Below, piece by piece: positions 1 through 6,283 of a stretch of DNA of 16,828 bases. The stretch is taken from positions 1 to 16,828 of the forward strand of contig JBDRMN010000033.1 in NCBI GenBank assembly GCA_043812055.1, in the 5' to 3' direction. Position 1 is the stretch's first letter. Each line of letters opens with the position of its first letter. Made by a program: the position numbers and the translations under genes. The notes below the pieces were generated by a model, which saw only the letters and a list, made by a program, of their open reading frames with translations, did not search any database and was not told where the DNA came from. The DNA comes from JBDRMN01 sp043812055. GTDB lineage: Bacteria > Patescibacteriota > Gracilibacteria > JAHISY01.

Positions 1-147
1 CATAAATACAACTATTACAGAAAACACGGTGGATTTGGTATGAATCGCCTTACTCCTATTCAGAAACTAATCTCTACCTGGCTACAATTACTTGGTCAAG
101 CTGAATTTAAAAAGGTAACTGGAATTCTGCAACAGTACAAATATTGA
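1..147 (+). CDS. DDE transposase (IS481/IS3-like), C-terminal fragment cut by window edge
   Basis: Reading frame 1 is open from the first base to a TGA at 145-147 and gives 48 residues. The segment around YNYYRKHGG and NRLTPIQKL resembles the extreme C-terminus of rve-type integrase/transposases of the IS481/IS3 group, where a Y-N-x-x-R-x-H-G pattern is followed by a T-P-x-x-K-L motif. The catalytic DDE residues lie upstream, outside the window, so I cannot tell whether the element is intact. It ends in TGA, a stop otherwise used here only by the RAYT gene. No terminal inverted repeat could be recognised after it. The family assignment rests on a short motif only. Confidence 0.6.
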   Translation, partial: HKYNYYRKHGGFGMNRLTPIQKLISTWLQLLGQAEFKKVTGILQQYKY

Positions 148-172
148 TTTTCAGCCACTTTTCTGCTAAAAT
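144..172 (+). promoter_or_regulatory. Promoter for the gene at 209
   Basis: A -35-like TTGATT at 144-149 and a -10-like TAAAAT at 167-172 are separated by 17 bases. The -10 is preceded by TGC, which makes it an extended -10. Predicted transcription would start near 179, about 30 bases before the ATG at 209. The -35 overlaps the stop codon of the transposase fragment. Confidence 0.6.
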
Positions 173-208
173 GAGGTTAATAAACATTTAAATTCAACCC
201 AAAAAGAA

Positions 209-880
209 ATGAGTAATCTCTCGAAAATTGCCCTGATTAAGGAGATGATCGACTCGGCAGAGTCCAGTCTTCGTAGTGCGAAGCAGCTGCTGGGGGAGAT
301 TACAGGGAACGGAACGGGTCATCAGATTCGCTCGGGTTACATGCGAGCGGCCAAGGATCTGGACAGTACAGTTACCGAAGAAGGGAAAATCGTTGAAGGT
401 GTTTTTAACGGAAAATCGATGGTTGGTCCGGATGGTAAGGATTATCCGGTGCCAGCGAATTATGCTTCGAAAAGCAAACTCGTTCCCGGAGATGTGATGA
501 AACTCACAATCGGAGGAGACGGTGGTTTCGTCTACAAGCAAATCGGGCCAGTAGAACGCAAGCGGGTGGTTGGTCCGCTGACTCAAGAAGACGGGCAATA
601 CAAAGTGATTGCGGCGGGCAGGGCTTACAAAGTACTCCTGGCTTCAGTGACTTTTTACCGGGCGGAAGCAGGTGATGAAGTGGTCCTGCTCGTGCCGGCG
701 GTGGGTGACAGTGAGTGGGGAGCGATCGACAATGTCATTCCGAAAATCCAGGCAGAGCTGGATGCGGAAGAACAGATTATCAATGAAACTAAAAAGGCGG
801 CGAATGGAGTGAATCTGACAGAAGAGGAAGAGCCTGAAGTTGAGGAAAAGCCGAAGAAAAAGAGGAAGAAGAAAGAATAG
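209..880 (+). CDS. Conserved CPR-type hypothetical protein with lysine-rich tail
   Basis: This is a 223-residue protein whose function I do not recognise, although the sequence style resembles an uncharacterised family I associate with CPR bacteria. Residues 1-32 look like an amphipathic helix (MSNLSKIALIKEMIDSAESS and onward). Residues about 55-180 are rich in short beta-strand-like stretches, with conserved-looking PVPANYASKSKLVPGD and FVYKQIGPVERKR segments. Residues about 183-200 look helical. The tail is strongly acidic (203-212), then basic (KPKKKRKKK, 214-222). No signal peptide or membrane segment is visible, so it is probably cytoplasmic. A nucleic-acid or ribosome-associated role is possible from the charged tail but is inference only. 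It has its own promoter, is monocistronic, and is convergent with the HAD gene. Confidence 0.85.
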   Translation: MSNLSKIALIKEMIDSAESSLRSAKQLLGEITGNGTGHQIRSGYMRAAKDLDSTVTEEGKIVEGVFNGKSMVGPDGKDYPVPANYASKSKLVPGDVMKLTIGGDGGFVYKQIGPVERKRVVGPLTQEDGQYKVIAAGRAYKVLLASVTFYRAEAGDEVVLLVPAVGDSEWGAIDNVIPKIQAELDAEEQIINETKKAANGVNLTEEEEPEVEEKPKKKRKKKE

Positions 881-904
881 GTTCTTTGCTCTGTTGAGGC
901 AATT

Positions 905-926
905 GAGGCAATTCATGAATTGCCTC
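905..926. repeat. 22-bp perfect palindrome (GGCAATTCATGAATTGCC family)
   Basis: The half-site GAGGCAATTCA is followed by its exact reverse complement. It is preceded by a 9-bp direct repeat TGAGGCAAT (two adjoining copies from about 895). It lies between the convergent genes ending at 880 and 943, so it could act as a bidirectional terminator or mRNA-stabilising hairpin, but there is no clear T-run. A 20-bp version of the same palindrome lies inside ileS at 10370-10389. Confidence 0.8.
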
Positions 927-942
927 TGCTTAATCCTTAGTT

Positions 943-1620
943 CTATCTAAGCTTTTCTACGAGGCTGCCGACTTCTCCGACATGGGAAAAGATATAGTCG
1001 GCTTTGTGCTCTTCGAAGCATTTCCGGTTGCAGACGCCGGTGAGGACGCCGATGAAAGTTACTTTGGCGGCTTTGGCCGCGCCTAGATCGAGGAGAGAAT
1101 CGCCGACAAAGAGAGTTTCGGAAGGTTTTACGTTTAACTTTTCACAGGCGTAGAGAACGGGTTCGGGATTGGGTTTGGGGTTCTCGATCAGATCGCGGCC
1201 GACGATGAGATCAAAAAAGTGCGTAAGTTCAAGTTCGTCGGTGAGTTTCTCCACTCGGGTGACAATCTTCGTACTGACGACGGCAAGCTTGACCTTTTGT
1301 TTTTTCAGGAACTCGAGGGTTCCCCGGGTATCTTCGATAGCGTGAATGTTTTCGGCAGAGTTACGCAGATCTTCTTTCTCGCGAAAGCTTTTCTCGAGAG
1401 CGGCGTGATCGAGCTTGCTTCTTTCGGCGGGGGACAGATGTTCGGCAAGTTTGTCGAAAATCTGATCGATTGGTTCACCGATCAGGCGGCGGATTTGCCC
1501 AGAGTCGACCGAGTTGATAGCTTGCTCCTGGAGACATTCGGCAAAGATATCTACCAGTAGGTCAATCGAGTGGACGAGCGTACCATCAAAATCGAAGAGA
1601 ACTGCTTTGATATTTTGCAT
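943..1620 (-). CDS. HAD-family hydrolase, phosphoglycolate phosphatase-like
   Basis: This 225-residue cytosolic haloacid-dehalogenase-fold phosphatase has all four HAD motifs. Motif I is DFDGT (residues 10-14; D10 nucleophile, D12 acid/base). Motif II is the serine of VVST (S116). The motif III lysine is in NPKPNPEP (K149). Motif IV is FVGDSLLD (171-178, with D174 and D178). Residues about 15-90 form the helical C1 cap typical of the Gph/PpaX/beta-phosphoglucomutase branch, and the length is normal for it. The substrate cannot be read from the sequence; phosphoglycolate, pyrophosphate or a sugar phosphate are all possible. The start ATG at 1618-1620 directly precedes motif I. It is divergent from the M23 peptidase gene and ends in TAG. 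Confidence 0.88.
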   Translation of the reverse strand: MQNIKAVLFDFDGTLVHSIDLLVDIFAECLQEQAINSVDSGQIRRLIGEPIDQIFDKLAEHLSPAERSKLDHAALEKSFREKEDLRNSAENIHAIEDTRGTLEFLKKQKVKLAVVSTKIVTRVEKLTDELELTHFFDLIVGRDLIENPKPNPEPVLYACEKLNVKPSETLFVGDSLLDLGAAKAAKVTFIGVLTGVCNRKCFEEHKADYIFSHVGEVGSLVEKLR

Positions 1621-1657
1621 TGCTACTTTTTAAGGGCTTGTTGGCGCATTTGCAACG

Positions 1658-1685
1658 TTGACACTTGGCATTTGTAAGCTAAAAT
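1658..1685 (+). promoter_or_regulatory. Probable promoter upstream of the M23 peptidase gene
   Basis: A perfect TTGACA at 1658-1663 is followed after 16 bases by TAAAAT at 1680-1685. This would leave a leader of about 135 bases before the ATG at 1828. A second, weaker candidate (TTGGAA 1736-1741, 17-base gap, TAAACT 1759-1764) would give a shorter leader. Confidence 0.55.
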
Positions 1686-1772
1686 CAGGTGCTGATTTAT
1701 TCCAAAATAGCTTGATTATACGTCAAGTGGAAAGTTTGGAAAGTCGGGAACTAGAGCGTAAACTTTCATGTT

Positions 1773-1809
1773 GGAGGAGTCTGTACCACAAGATATAGTG
1801 GTGTCCTCC
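1773..1809 (+). promoter_or_regulatory. 5'-leader hairpin before the M23 peptidase gene
   Basis: GGAGGA (1773-1778) pairs with TCCTCC (1804-1809), and inside that ACCAC (1785-1789) pairs with GTGGT (1798-1802), with an asymmetric internal loop between. It ends 18 bases before the start codon. It could modulate translation or be an attenuator. No riboswitch class is recognised. Confidence 0.35.
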
Positions 1810-1827
1810 CGGTTCTGACTACAATTT

Positions 1828-2946
1828 ATGATCGGACCTAGAGTAAACCTCGCTGCCCGTCGGGAACGGATTAGTAAGCTTAGGCTGGAGCGGCCCAAGA
1901 GTCCGCGCCGGCGTCTCGTGGCGCAAGCACTAGGGTTGGCGGCGCTGATCTTGGCCATCCCGGTCTTTTTGCCGAGTGGAGCTTCAGCGGAACTGGCCGG
2001 TGCCGAAGACTTCAACGGTGATTTTTTGGCGATTGATTCGCCGACTTTCTCGCTCGATATGATCGCGGTGACCGAAGAAGGTTTCCTCATCAAAGGTGCT
2101 GGTCAAAGTGCCTTGGTCGACCGCAGCGAACTGGCGGATATCATCGAGTACATAGTGGAAGATGGTGATGTGCTTTCCTCGATTGCCCGTCGTTTCGGAG
2201 TGAGTATGGACACGATTATCTGGGAGAACAGCATCACCAATCCACACCAGCTCAAACCGGGGACCGTGCTCGCCATTCTGCCGGTTTCAGGAATTACACA
2301 CGAAGTGAAGACAGGGGACTCAATTAGCAAAATTGCCAAGCAGTACGAAGTGGAGGAGGAAGAACTTTATAAACAGAATCAGCTGAAAGAGAAAGCCGAA
2401 CTTGTGGCCGGTACGAAGGTGATTATCCCCGGGGGCAAGAAGACGGTATACGCGGGGAGCGGTACTTATCTCGCCTCACAGAGTCCGGGAACTTACGCGT
2501 CCTACAAAGCACCGGTGGCGGTTGACGGAGCGATCATCATTGCCAATGGGGTGCAGAATAAAGATGGTAATTGGATGATCAAGCCGACCAGCGGCGAATA
2601 CACGACTTACTTCGGTGGACGCCGAGGTCACTGGGCAGTTGATATCGCTGACAAGAGTAGGCCACCCGTCAGCGCGGCAGCAGACGGTACGGTCGTAAAA
2701 TCACAGTGCGGCTGGAATGGCGGGTATGGCTGTGTCGTGGTGATCGACCATGGCGACAGTTACCAAACGCTCTATGCCCATTTAGCCGAGGTAGCTGTAA
2801 CAGCCGGTGATCCGGTCACGCAGGGTACCCGGATCGGGACAATGGGGAATACGGGCCGGGTCTGGGGCAGTACGGGAATCCATTTGCACTTCGAAGTGAT
2901 CGCGGATGGAGTGAAGAAGAATCCGCTGGCGTTTTATTCGGAATAG
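1828..2946 (+). CDS. Secreted LysM / M23-family peptidoglycan endopeptidase
   Basis: This 372-residue cell-wall hydrolase has a basic N-terminus (1-30), then a hydrophobic segment (31-49) and an ASA site near 52-54, consistent with a signal peptide or anchor. It has two LysM modules: about 108-152 (EDGDVLSSIARRFGV) and about 157-201 (KTGDSISKIAKQYEV). The C-terminal M23 lysostaphin-type domain (about 250-370) carries the complete zinc and catalytic set: H268 and D272 in GHWAVDIAD, H318 in YAHL, and H352/H354 in HLHFE. It should bind and cut peptide cross-links in the periplasm or outer wall during growth or division. The ATG lacks a clear Shine-Dalgarno sequence but directly precedes the signal sequence. 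A heptamer array starts on its stop codon. Confidence 0.93.
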   Translation: MIGPRVNLAARRERISKLRLERPKSPRRRLVAQALGLAALILAIPVFLPSGASAELAGAEDFNGDFLAIDSPTFSLDMIAVTEEGFLIKGAGQSALVDRSELADIIEYIVEDGDVLSSIARRFGVSMDTIIWENSITNPHQLKPGTVLAILPVSGITHEVKTGDSISKIAKQYEVEEEELYKQNQLKEKAELVAGTKVIIPGGKKTVYAGSGTYLASQSPGTYASYKAPVAVDGAIIIANGVQNKDGNWMIKPTSGEYTTYFGGRRGHWAVDIADKSRPPVSAAADGTVVKSQCGWNGGYGCVVVIDHGDSYQTLYAHLAEVAVTAGDPVTQGTRIGTMGNTGRVWGSTGIHLHFEVIADGVKKNPLAFYSE

Positions 2947-2980
2947 GTGCTAGGTGCTAGGTTCTAGGTGTTAGGTGCTA
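2946..2980 (+). repeat. Heptanucleotide tandem repeat (GGTGCTA, 5 units)
   Basis: Five adjoining 7-bp units occur: GGTGCTA, GGTGCTA, GGTTCTA, GGTGTTA, GGTGCTA. The array begins on the last base of the M23 stop codon. The remaining bases to 3066 hold no other clear feature apart from an A+T-rich run before the next gene. Confidence 0.8.
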
Positions 2981-3066
2981 GGGTATAAGTTTTTTTGGGG
3001 TGTGGTAACAAAATTGTGGTCTGAGTTGTAAACTTGGGGCCGCGGAGACAATAAAGAATTTCTATT

Positions 3067-4020
3067 ATGACTGATCCCGCCATAGGCATATTCAATGCTA
3101 TAAAAAATTATGCCGATATAAATCGGTTTATTGAAGATGGTACGGCGGAAGGATTATGTTTAGAGGGCAAATCTCCACTAGAATGCAGACTCAATAGAGA
3201 TTCAAAGCTTCAATTATCCAGGTCTCTTTCTGGGTTTGCTAATACAGAAGGAGGGGTGATCATTTTTGGTGTTGGGAGCGACAAAAAACCCTCGCATGGG
3301 AATTTAGACATTCTTACGCAAATAGAACCAATTCCCAATTGCAAAAAATTTGCACAGTTTTTAGAGAGCAACATACCATCGCTTACAACGCCGCCAATTA
3401 CTCTTAGCAAAACTAAAGTATTGACCAAAAAGAAAGGAGACACCAAGGGTGTTGTTGTTGTCTATGTTCCTAAAACAAAAGGAGATCCTGTCCAAACCAC
3501 AACTAGTGAGCGCCAGTTTTACTTTAGGAATGGCCACGAATTTATCGTTTTGCCTCACCAGATGTTACAGAAATTATTTGCTGGTTCCGAAAGCCCAGAG
3601 CTACATCCATTGCTTGATTCCGAAATTGTAGAGCTCGAGAAAAGTGGTTTTTGGAGGGTCCCGATAATAGTTGCTAATGAATCAAGTGCGGAAGCTAAAA
3701 ATGTAACCGTGTCTGTTTGCGTAAAAAATCCTTCTTCATGTAAAGAGATAAAAGCTGAACGATTTCGAGATACATCTAAAATTAACCCTCAGAAAAAAAT
3801 ATTCATGACTGGTCTTACGGAAGTTGTTCATAAGGGATTAAATATAATTGCCGGGACATTACGTTTTGACATGAGAGTTGGACAAAGGCCGAAAAGAATA
3901 CTTAATCTAGAAGTAGACATCTACGCTAGCAAAATGCGAGCACACAAATGGAATATAAAAGTTAGACTCGCAGGAGGTAAGCTTTCCGTTCAAAAAATGG
4001 AAGACGAGCATATATACTAA
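3067..4020 (+). CDS. Schlafen/AlbA_2-like domain protein (accessory gene)
   Basis: This 317-residue protein has an N-terminal half resembling the AlbA_2 (Schlafen AAA_4) domain. The pattern is E-x-K-x-x-x-E (E33 to E39), then LSGFANTEGGVIIFGVG (54-70), then VVVYVPKTKGDPV (129-142), then FYFRNGHEFIVLP (151-163). In known families this domain occurs in putative transcription regulators, RNases and defence-related proteins, often fused to other modules. Residues about 185-317 look beta-rich and match nothing I recognise. The gene is visibly richer in A and T than its neighbours and uses AAA/ATA-type codons. It is bounded by a heptamer array and a REP-like hairpin, which suggests acquisition. No partner gene is adjacent. 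The ATG is preceded by an A-rich stretch without a strong Shine-Dalgarno sequence. Confidence 0.7.
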   Translation: MTDPAIGIFNAIKNYADINRFIEDGTAEGLCLEGKSPLECRLNRDSKLQLSRSLSGFANTEGGVIIFGVGSDKKPSHGNLDILTQIEPIPNCKKFAQFLESNIPSLTTPPITLSKTKVLTKKKGDTKGVVVVYVPKTKGDPVQTTTSERQFYFRNGHEFIVLPHQMLQKLFAGSESPELHPLLDSEIVELEKSGFWRVPIIVANESSAEAKNVTVSVCVKNPSSCKEIKAERFRDTSKINPQKKIFMTGLTEVVHKGLNIIAGTLRFDMRVGQRPKRILNLEVDIYASKMRAHKWNIKVRLAGGKLSVQKMEDEHIY

Positions 4021-4033
4021 TTTAATAGACGTC

Positions 4034-4065
4034 TTTTCTGGCTTCTTGCTTTTGCGAGAATGACA
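4034..4065. repeat. REP-like hairpin, TTTCTGG...TGACA family, copy 1
   Basis: Flank TTTTCTGG (4034-4041), stem TTCTTGC (4043-4049), loop TTTT, stem GCGAGAA (4054-4060; one G-T wobble), flank TGACA (4061-4065). It lies between the convergent ends of the Schlafen-like gene (4020) and the flippase gene (4067), where it could also terminate transcription. Confidence 0.6.
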
Positions 4066-4066
4066 A

Positions 4067-5557
4067 TTAGGATTTAGTTTTTATTAAGCGCCACATCTCA
4101 GGCGTAATTGCTTTTGTAGCAAGCAAAACAATTCCGTAAATCAATCCGCCAATCGGCATTAGCAGTAGCAGAGATTTATTCCCGCCGAAAGCTTGGAAGA
4201 GGATCGGTTGGAGGAAAAGCAGACCGCCGCCCATGGCCAATGAAGCGAGGATGGCTTTACCGGCTGTGCCTAATTTGAATTTCATTTGCAGCATTTTCCA
4301 GAGGAAGATAAAGCCCAGCGTGCAGACAAACATTTGACTCGCGACGGATGTCGCGGCGGCGCCGCGGAAACCCCAAATCGGGATCACGAGCAGGTTGCTG
4401 GTGATATTGAAGATCACAGCTGCGGCGTTCACGTAGAGCAATTTAATTTGCTGATCGCCAGCGAGCAGCGTGAAGCCAAAGAGATTGCCGAGGTAAGCAA
4501 AGAGCATCGCGACGAGGAGAATTTGCAGCGCGATATCAGAGCCATAAAAACCATTTGCCAGATCGGAAAGAAATTCAGGACTCGAGACGAGGGCAATGAT
4601 GGGATAGGCGAGCGTGATTCCCCCGACAACTATCGGTAAAGCAATCAGAATCAAAAAGTCGAAAGCGTACTGCAGGAGCTGCTTGAGCTTTTCCTTATTA
4701 TCACGGAAGAGGCGAGTAATCGAGGGAAGAGCGGAATTCATGAAAAAGATCGAAATCACGGCGAGACTCTCGAGGATGCGGGCAGCCACACCATAGAGTC
4801 CCACTTCCTCGCTGCCCTTCATGAGCGAGAGGAGGATCACATCGATACGCACGTAGATCGTGGCCAGCAAAATCGCGGCGCCATAGGGAAGCGTTTTTTT
4901 CAACACTGCTTTCCAAAAGGGAAAGTCAAAACGCAGGGTAATCTGTTCCACTCTCCGAGCGGCGAAGAAAACAATGATGAGTTGTAGAATTCCGCCGATG
5001 ATCCCGGCGATGAGTAGCTGGAAAAAACCACGGGCGGGATCATCCGGTAGGATGCGGAAAATGGTGAAGAGCATCCAACCGAGAGCGGCAAATTTCGCGA
5101 CGATAAGTCCCAGTACATTCCACTGCATGCGCAGGGCTACTTGGAGCAGCGAACTCAAGGTTCCAAAAGTGATGGTGAGAAAAGTGGTCGCGGCGGCGAT
5201 CGCGATACCGGCGGGAATGACTGTTCCAGAGTATTTCGGGATCAAGAAAGCAACCCCGATGGCAACGAACATTGCTGCCAGCGTCAATAAAATTCGTAAA
5301 GCAAAAATATTGCCAAAGATTTCCCGACGCTTTTCGGGCTGCGCGCTCATCTCTTTGACCGCGATCTGAAAAATCCCGAAGTCGGCAATGATCGCGAAGA
5401 AGGCCAGGAATTCGTAAACGGTGGTGTAATCACCGTAACCTGCTCGACCGAGGTAGCTGCTGATTAGCTTCAGGATGATGATCGAGACAGCGGCAGTCGT
5501 GAAGCGGCCGATGACTTGAATGGCGGTGTTGCCGAGAACTTTGCGTGCGGTGGACAA
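4067..5557 (-). CDS. Wzx/MATE-like polysaccharide flippase
   Basis: This 496-residue polytopic membrane protein has about 14 hydrophobic segments spread over its whole length, the topology of the MOP-superfamily polysaccharide exporters (RfbX/Wzx). The N-terminus, with NTAIQVIGRFTTAAVSIIIL and SYLGRAGYGDYTTVYEF, matches the typical first two helices of this family (a G-R-x-x-x-x and L-G-x-x-x-Y-G-x-Y pattern). It probably flips an undecaprenyl-linked glycan or other envelope glycolipid across the cytoplasmic membrane; MurJ-type lipid II transport is a less likely alternative. The start is TTG at 5555-5557, chosen because no ATG precedes it and the hydrophobic N-terminus begins there; no Shine-Dalgarno sequence is visible. 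It is last in the minus-strand run, separated from ruvX by two palindromic repeats. Confidence 0.88.
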   Translation of the reverse strand: MSTARKVLGNTAIQVIGRFTTAAVSIIILKLISSYLGRAGYGDYTTVYEFLAFFAIIADFGIFQIAVKEMSAQPEKRREIFGNIFALRILLTLAAMFVAIGVAFLIPKYSGTVIPAGIAIAAATTFLTITFGTLSSLLQVALRMQWNVLGLIVAKFAALGWMLFTIFRILPDDPARGFFQLLIAGIIGGILQLIIVFFAARRVEQITLRFDFPFWKAVLKKTLPYGAAILLATIYVRIDVILLSLMKGSEEVGLYGVAARILESLAVISIFFMNSALPSITRLFRDNKEKLKQLLQYAFDFLILIALPIVVGGITLAYPIIALVSSPEFLSDLANGFYGSDIALQILLVAMLFAYLGNLFGFTLLAGDQQIKLLYVNAAAVIFNITSNLLVIPIWGFRGAAATSVASQMFVCTLGFIFLWKMLQMKFKLGTAGKAILASLAMGGGLLFLQPILFQAFGGNKSLLLLMPIGGLIYGIVLLATKAITPEMWRLIKTKS

Positions 5558-5602
5558 GCTTTTTAATTTTTAATTGGAAGGTGTCTAACGTTTGGAGTCT
5601 TT

Positions 5603-5668
5603 TTCTGGATCCCCGCTTCCCAGCCTACGCCTCGCTTCGCGAAGCTTCGGCGGACAGGTCGCGGGGAT
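5603..5668. repeat. REP-like palindrome, copy 2 (with nested palindrome)
   Basis: TTCTGG (from 5603) leads into ATCCCCGC (5609-5616), which pairs with GCGGGGAT (5661-5668). The interior holds a 12-bp perfect palindrome GCTTCGCGAAGC (5634-5645) and a CCT...GCC / GGC...AGG outer arm. It lacks the terminal TGACA seen in copies 1 and 3. It lies downstream of ruvX on the minus strand. Confidence 0.7.
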
Positions 5669-5670
5669 TA

Positions 5671-5703
5671 TTTCTGGGCCCCGGCTCGCGGACCGGGGTG
5701 ACA
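5671..5703. repeat. REP-like hairpin, TTTCTGG...TGACA family, copy 3
   Basis: TTTCTGG (5671-5677), CCCCGG (5679-5684), loop CTCGCGGA, CCGGGG (5693-5698), TGACA (5699-5703). It is immediately downstream of the ruvX stop and could stabilise or end that transcript. Confidence 0.7.
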
Positions 5704-5708
5704 AATAT

Positions 5709-6116
5709 TTATTGACTTAAGGAACTATCCAGATATTCCTGGAGAATTATACGCGCGGCTTCGGAGTCAATGAGCTTTTTCTGCTTGCGGGAATCCTCCC
5801 CGGCTGCTTGGAGATTTTGACTAGCAAGCTTGCTCGTGAAGCGTTCGTCAACAAGCTCGATTTCTACGGGAAATTTTTGATCGAGTTCGGCAGCGAAATC
5901 ACGGGCAGCTGCTGTTTGCTCGGTCTCTCCCCGCAGTCCGCGCGGCAAGCCAATGATTATTCTCTCGATCCCGCTGCGTTCACAAATTGCGGAAAGATTT
6001 TCTATAACGTCGGCATCATTCGTCAAAAAAGGTCGGGAACTGGCGACACCGACTTCTGTATCGGCGATAGCAATGCCGATGCGTCTTGCTCCGAAATCTA
6101 AGGCGAGGACTTTCAT
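5709..6116 (-). CDS. ruvX: RuvX/YqgF-family Holliday-junction resolvase or pre-16S rRNA nuclease
   Basis: This 135-residue RNase H-fold protein has the normal YqgF length. The opening LALDFGARRIGIAIAD holds the first catalytic aspartate (D7). GLPRGLRGE (56-64) corresponds to the family's G-L-P-x-x-x-x-G loop. LVDERFTS (88-95) is the conserved E-R-x-T-S/T element. IDSEAARIILQEYL (116-129) carries the C-terminal acidic residue (D117). In other bacteria this family acts in pre-16S rRNA 5' processing and was named for Holliday-junction cleavage; which applies here cannot be read from sequence. The ATG is at 6114-6116. It is probably transcribed with or after the solute-binding protein gene, across a repeat-rich 166-bp gap. 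Confidence 0.9.
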   Translation of the reverse strand: MKVLALDFGARRIGIAIADTEVGVASSRPFLTNDADVIENLSAICERSGIERIIIGLPRGLRGETEQTAAARDFAAELDQKFPVEIELVDERFTSKLASQNLQAAGEDSRKQKKLIDSEAARIILQEYLDSSLSQ

Positions 6117-6149
6117 GTTCTAGTTGTTCTATCGCTTCGCTTGTTCTAA

Positions 6150-6251
6150 ATGAAATTTAAACTTGAGGATCTCGAAGTTAGAACCCAAGAGGTTGATGAG
6201 CTTTTAGCGAAGAAGTTATTTAGTGGTAAACACGAGAGGCGGCTCATTTGA
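6150..6251 (+). pseudogene. Possible four-helix-bundle (S23/IVP) gene remnant
   Basis: A 33-codon reading frame opens with MKFKLEDLEV, which resembles the first residues of the four-helix-bundle 23S rRNA intervening-sequence protein family (usually about 120 residues), then diverges and stops at TGA. It lies in the gap between the solute-binding protein gene and ruvX. On its left (6118-6147) are TGTTCTA repeats. On its right (6257-6283) are three 9-bp TAGAACAAT-type units, so the flanks are in inverted orientation. The match is short and could be chance. Confidence 0.25.
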
Positions 6252-6256
6252 ACATC

Positions 6257-6283
6257 TAGAACAATTAGAACACTTAGAACAAT
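6257..6283 (-). repeat. 9-bp tandem repeat downstream of the solute-binding protein gene
   Basis: Three adjoining 9-bp units: TAGAACAAT, TAGAACACT, TAGAACAAT. The last base overlaps the TAA stop of the solute-binding protein gene on the minus strand. Related TTGTTCTA copies in the opposite sense occur at 6118-6147. Confidence 0.7.
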
